This document shows positions 58,901 through 64,000 of a DNA stretch of 64,000 nt, piece after piece. Under the pieces are notes generated by a model. The model ran no database searches. It was given only the letters and a program-made list of their open reading frames with translations, and was not told the DNA's origin. Both the position numbers and the translations under genes were made by a program. This DNA is from Apium graveolens (lineage: Eukaryota; Streptophyta; Magnoliopsida; Apiales; Apiaceae): contig NC_133653.1 of the NCBI RefSeq assembly GCF_009905375.1, positions 81,356,911 to 81,420,910 of the forward strand, given 5' to 3'. The stretch's first letter is position 1; the number at the start of each line of letters is the position of its first letter.

Positions 58901-60674
58901 GGTATTAGATTATCCCTTGGAGTTTGGTTGCACTTACCCGCATAACTGCTTTTCTTTCCACCAGAGCATCAAATAGTCCTCTTAATTTCATTTTATTCCA
59001 CAACTATACATGTAGTAATATCTTAATGGCACTATCATCGATGCTCCTTTTTGTAAGTATTACACTCTTGTACCAGGGTTTCTTTCAATCTAACTTATTT
59101 TCTTAAGTCCCATTATACATTAGGTTCATTGTTTGAACATTCTTACTTTAAAATCTTCAGTTGTTGATCTTTCAATCTTCACATCTTATAAACACTTTCT
59201 TTCCATAATAATTTTATATTATCTTCTTAAAAAATTTCTTCTTAAATATGAAACTTTCTCTCTTTACTATTGGTCTTTGGAAAAATAGTTCACTTCCAAT
59301 TTCCAGAATAGCTACTTCTTGTATTAATAAATTATGGTTTCGAAAAAAATCAACTCGATTCGATTCAAAATTTCAGTTATTGCCAATAATATTTCACTCT
59401 TTGTTCATTAGTATATACATTATAGGGCACAAAACTAAAAAGTTCATAAAAATTAAGTTGAGAGCTTGCAACTGACATGTTACCATGCTTCATATCTAGA
59501 AATATAGCTCCATCTCAGTCTCTAAATACTTTGTAATTTACTTTCCTAAGAACAAAGTTGTGAACCTAATCCTCAGTGTAGTCACTTTTCCTTTCAGAGT
59601 TTTTTTGGGTTTCAACAACTAATTAGTCTCACCTTTTAGCATATAAGAAACAAATTTATATTATTATTCAATGTTTTACCACTATACCAAAAGATTTCTT
59701 TTATTCCCTAAGAGAAGATTTAGTTTCAACGGGTCAATAGCTTCTTCAAAATTAGGGTAATTTATTATTTTAAAGAACTAAAAAATTCATTGCAAACTGT
59801 CTATGTCTCTATGAAGGTCTTTTTATGACTTTAGGGGGTTCTGAGTATTTGGTCAGATAATATCTAACAACATATTCCTAAGTTCATTGTTACTCGGATT
59901 TTGGACTTGTTACTTAATATTTTCGCCTTCGATCTTGATTCTCATGGCGAGATCGGGTATTCTCATATTTTTCTACCTCTGGTGAAGATTGATGGTCCTT
60001 TTGAGATCTCTTCCATCTCTCTAAGAAAATCCAAAATGTTAGGTTCCATCAAACTAAACCAATATATCTGAGAATACTAAAAAAATTAATATATGTCCCA
60101 AATATGAAATCAACATAAACGCACAAAATCTTTTTAAACTTATCATGCTAAAACTATCTTTTCCTGGAGTCCGAGTTCGATGTTTCTAGAAAACACTCCT
60201 TTGAAAAATCACTAATGGAGGTCTTCTGGGTTCATGAGTAGTCAAGAAAACATTTTGGTAAAGTCTTTATAAAACAAGTATTCGAAGTTGAGAAAATGTT
60301 TGGGATGACTTTTATAAAACAAAGATACTAAATCAAATTGGTTTTTAAACCTTTTTTTATTTTTAAAATAAATAGGTTTCCATTAAAAATTGGGTTAAGA
60401 GATTTCTTTATAAAATAAATTCATTAATGTGGTTGAAAAGACAACTTGTAAAATGGTGAGGTTTAGAAAACTCAAGGGTTGATGTAGCTTGTGTGTAGCA
60501 GAAAACATGATTTTAAATGTTTAATAAAATTTCGGGTCCTGGCTTTCATTGACAAGTTTATTAATATATTACGTGAGGGTTAGTGTAACAGTAACGACAA
60601 CTAGTGGGGCACGGGCGTTAACACAATCAATGCCAAAAAATATTAATCGTGTCAATATCATAGTAATCATCAGG
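58901..60674 (-). other. Gypsy-B2 gag-position region, not recognisable
   Basis: Lies between leader and protease where gag belongs. Frames are heavily broken and I could not identify a gag core or zinc knuckle. Confidence 0.4.
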
Positions 60675-62132
60675 GTCAATAACATTGACACTTAGGGAAT
60701 AAAGGTTTAGACTGTATTATCTAATAGTTTGGGATATTATATACCTCTAATCAACATAATAAATACTGATAGAAGATATCTCATTTCCTATCTAATCTAG
60801 AGCATGATCCTATATAGATCTAAGATACTCGGCACTAAATCCACATAAAAGTCCGTATCCATCACAATCCAATTTTGACTCAACATGTACACCTGTCGGC
60901 ATAATAAAATATATCCTCTAATCAAATGAGTACTGGTGTGAAATTATAGGTATATGTCATCCCTCATTGGTCAAAATAACTTATTCCCATAATCCGTCAT
61001 TATCAAAGTAAATTAAACATGTTCAATCTACAACATTATTCAGTCGGTAGTGAAGTCGTAATTATCGTAAGCAAAACATCACAGGTACATAATTCATCCT
61101 CATTCCTAGCATACTCATTATGATATCTGTAAACAAGGTTCTCTTATACCATCACTGACGTCTCTGTCCATTCTAACCATTTATAAGGACACTGAAAGAA
61201 TTGTCATAGTGAATCCCTCTAAATAAAAGATAACTTAGTCATAATAGTCATTAAAAAAAATTTACTACCACAGTGGTCTCTTTAAATGGTGTAATAACAC
61301 AACCCAGTATGGTTGGGGATGCAACAAAATTTTTTAGCAAACATTCGGCTGAGATCTAACTGTTTATAGGTCGTAGTTATCAAAACTTGTATTCTTATTT
61401 CAGAAGATGTATGTCTAATCCTTTGTGAATCCTAGATATAAACTGGTGAATATCTTAAAGCACTGACTTGTTCAGTCTTAACATAAGATAAAATCTTTAA
61501 GGTGATATCTATCAATTTAGCATCTCAGATGAAAATAACTTATCCAAAACTGGTACCAAATGATCCCTTTTTCCTACAATTGGAGATACCAAAGTTGTAG
61601 TAAAAGTGGTCATTGGTATTATTATCGACGAAATTTGAACGACCATTAACTAAAAAGTAAATTATCAGTCAAAGGCTCTTCAGTGGATAAACTAATAAAT
61701 GGAGAAGTCAATTTCTCTCGTATAAGTTTAGGGAAATCAACCAAATTCTCATCATGTGGTGAACATTAACTCTATTTAGTCAATATTCATATGTGAATGC
61801 GTATTTGTACCTCGAAGGATCCTCTAGTAGAAAGCCAAGATCTTATACTTCTCTATTATGTTTTTTGTCCGGACTTGAACGTACTAATTCCCAAGATAAT
61901 CTATCTTTAATTGTTCTGATCTCAGTCTTATCAAACAAATGGAGTCATATAACACATATAGCTCACGGAGTCATATAGCTCACGGAGTCATGGTTATCAA
62001 AATATTTTATCCTCATTTCTCTTTTAGTAATAATAATATTAACATACTTATACTCGTCAGCTCTCTTTTAACTATACTATCCCATTATACTATTATCCTA
62101 GGTTTCACGTAATCCTAGAAATATATATAAGT
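60675..62132 (-). other. Gypsy-B2 leader, duplicate of 20287-21743
   Basis: Near-collinear with the Gypsy-B1 leader, including 'cattgacaYttagggaataaagg' at its left end. It carries an extra tandem copy of a TATAGCTCACGGAGTCA unit at about 61956-61990 that B1 lacks. No coding sequence. Confidence 0.7.
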
Positions 62133-62151
62133 GCAATTCTGAAACCAATTA
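62133..62151 (-). other. Gypsy-B2 primer-binding site, imperfect
   Basis: The minus strand reads TAATTGGTTTCAGAATTGC just after the LTR end. It matches the tRNA-Met site apart from a few changes. Confidence 0.55.
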
Positions 62152-64000
62152 TGTGACGCCCAGGTGAAACCTATTTTAATACAACATATAATATCATAAA
62201 AAATCTATAGTGGATCACCACTCCACAAATCTCCGGATCGAGTTAACACTCACACATAATTTACAATATAATAAAGTATTAGTACCAACTGATTTTGATA
62301 AATTATGGTTTTATTTTAATACCGATAAAGCTCACAGCTAGTTCGAGATCGTCCATCGGGTAAGTTGAAGCTAATAACTTTCTATCATGACATGGCTCTT
62401 GCCCTTTTATGCCTCTGCTGCTCTGAATGTTTAATCTCTTCATTTTTTACTGTGTAAAATATTCATAATAGAAAGGCTGAGCATTTAAATGCTCAGCAAA
62501 TTTGTCTCGTAACACAACATAATTTTGAAAGGTTCAAAAAGGAATAGAGTGTCAAAATAATTTCAATATTCAAATGGTAAAAAATCTTATTTGAGTTGCC
62601 ATACAAGTAAAAGAAACAAACTCTTATCTGACACTTGATTCCAAAATAGTCACGAGAATAAACTGGTCATATTTCTACATGGTACATCAAAGATGCGATC
62701 AACTATCACATTGTACCGTCTTCCCTCGTACCTTACATTTACCTAATCACGGCTCATTGTAAGAACGACCAACACACACTTTCTAGCATTAAAAATATTT
62801 TCCAACTTGAACCAACAGCCCCACACAAGTTGATAAATAAATAATATTCGCATCTCGGTTAAATAAACCATGAGTACTCCCATATTGACCAGTAAGATGA
62901 AAGAATCATCCGATGATTATCATAATTTATTTGACATGAAATTTTTTAAATTTTTTTTAAGCTAGTTTAAACAATATACCAGTTACGAAGCGAAACGAAT
63001 TATCGGCATTAACAATGTGTCGATCATGTGATCAATAACGATGATATTTCACGGATAAGTGAGAATAATCGAGAATCAAACAAATATAGGGTTCTTTGAA
63101 GATTGACCATAAAAGTTAGTTAAAACGACCGCGAAGTATTTATAATATGGGGAAAAGAGTTAAAAAAATTTGCAAGCACGAGGGTCAACAAGGACATTCA
63201 CAAAATAATTTAATTTGAAACATAGCTTTCATTGTCATAATTTACATTAAAAATAGTAGGCACAAATAAGGGAGAGCGGAATAAACTTTCGATGTATAGA
63301 TGCACAATATAAGCGATTACTCTTAAATATGTGAACTAAATTATTTTCTTCTCCTTGTATGGTTTTATAACCATCACATAGCAAAAATACTTTAAAAACA
63401 AGAATCAAAATTTAACCTATCTATTTACAATATTCTAATATTATTCAAAAGTTTGAAGGTGATTCTATCGTCAAAGTAATTTTAAAAACTTGACCTTTAT
63501 AATGTCACGATCGTAATCATATATTATACATGAAAATCTGAGTTGACAAAGTATTTTAAATAAATAACACACTAATTGCTCCCTAAAAATATATTAACCA
63601 AATAATATCAATTTCTAAAATAATTATGTATAACAACCTCCGTCATCCTTTAAATCACATAAAAATAACTAACAAATCTCCGAATAGTATTTTAGCTCAA
63701 ATATAAAAGTAACTGATGGCGGTTAACAGCGGTTTCCTGATTTTAACTGCCTCTGACCAGTTATTTCCCATCAAACCTTGAACCATAACTGTAAGTTAGA
63801 TATTCCGGATACCCATTAGTGCATATTCCAGCACTTATGCATATATCTAATATATATGGGTATATATATATAGATATATATATCAGCCTGAATGTGGCAC
63901 ACATGTGCCTATATATTTTACCATGCCATAGTCATTTTGGACTGCAACTTAGCTCCTATCTCAGTGTCGCTTACATTTAAACCAACCAACAATTCCACAC
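62152..64000 (-). repeat. Gypsy-B2 5' LTR, partial
   Basis: Minus-strand LTR whose 3' end is TGTGACGCCC on the plus strand. It matches 21764 to about 23560 of Gypsy-B1 and continues past the window. It includes a TATA microsatellite stretch (about 63850-63880) and a block near 62860-62930 absent from B1. Confidence 0.7.

Larger units (their letters stand above)
57431..64000 (-). mobile_element. Gypsy-B2: decayed gypsy element, leaves the window on the right
   Basis: On the minus strand, from right to left: LTR (from beyond 64000 to 62152, ending GGGCGTCACA), PBS-like TTGGTTTCAGAATTGC, a leader (60675-62132) shared with Gypsy-B1, a gag-position region (58900-60674) and pol remnants (57600-58900). 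The left end is not defined. Confidence 0.75.

Noticed and set aside
1..64000. tRNA, rRNA, CRISPR or bacterial-type operon features
   Set aside because: None could be recognised by eye; the only tRNA-like strings are the retrotransposon primer-binding sites.

Overview
This 64 kb window is repeat-rich, AT-rich nuclear DNA from a flowering plant, most likely a eudicot. The evidence is plant-type LTR retrotransposons primed by initiator tRNA-Met, CACTA DNA transposons, a germin-like gene with one intron, and a piece of a plant-specific GRF gene. I cannot name the species. No intact host gene is visible. Almost every coding stretch is a decayed transposon gene, and many stops are consistent with C-to-T or G-to-A change.

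Left third (1-24,997, mainly minus strand) is a three-level nest. A Ty3/gypsy element, Gypsy-A (8497-18324, plus strand, TSD TTAAC), sits inside a Ty1/copia element, Copia-1 (before 1 to 20286, minus). Copia-1 itself sits inside a second gypsy element, Gypsy-B1 (from 20287 rightwards, minus). Copia-1 carries gag, pol, a short extra ORF after pol and a long post-pol ORF that leaves the window.

Middle (24,998-40,286). A lone gypsy LTR (24998-28625) is followed by a CACTA element with a decayed accessory (Transposase_24/TnpA-like) gene (28687-31631). Next come about 1.2 kb of AT-rich intergenic DNA and a nearly complete plus-strand Copia-4 (32817-37633; 270 bp LTRs, TSD GACTG). Copia-4 landed about 60 bp upstream of the TATA box of a germin-like protein gene. 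That gene is now a pseudogene (37782-38567), and a possible second germin-like scrap lies at 39776-39818.

Right third (40,287-64,000, mainly minus strand). Copia-2 has gag, pol and a post-pol ORF with a textbook basic nuclear-localisation motif. It is abutted by Copia-3 (3' LTR 46982-48394). Copia-3 is split by a CACTA transposon (52117-56000, TSD TTA) that has captured part of a GROWTH-REGULATING FACTOR gene, including the WRC domain and the miR396 target site. The window ends in Gypsy-B2 (decayed pol, leader and LTR), whose leader and LTR repeat those of Gypsy-B1 over 3.3 kb.

The most interesting objects are the GRF-capturing CACTA element with its retained miR396 site, the post-pol ORFs of the two Copia elements, the small post-pol ORF of Copia-1, and the Copia insertion in the core promoter of the germin-like gene.
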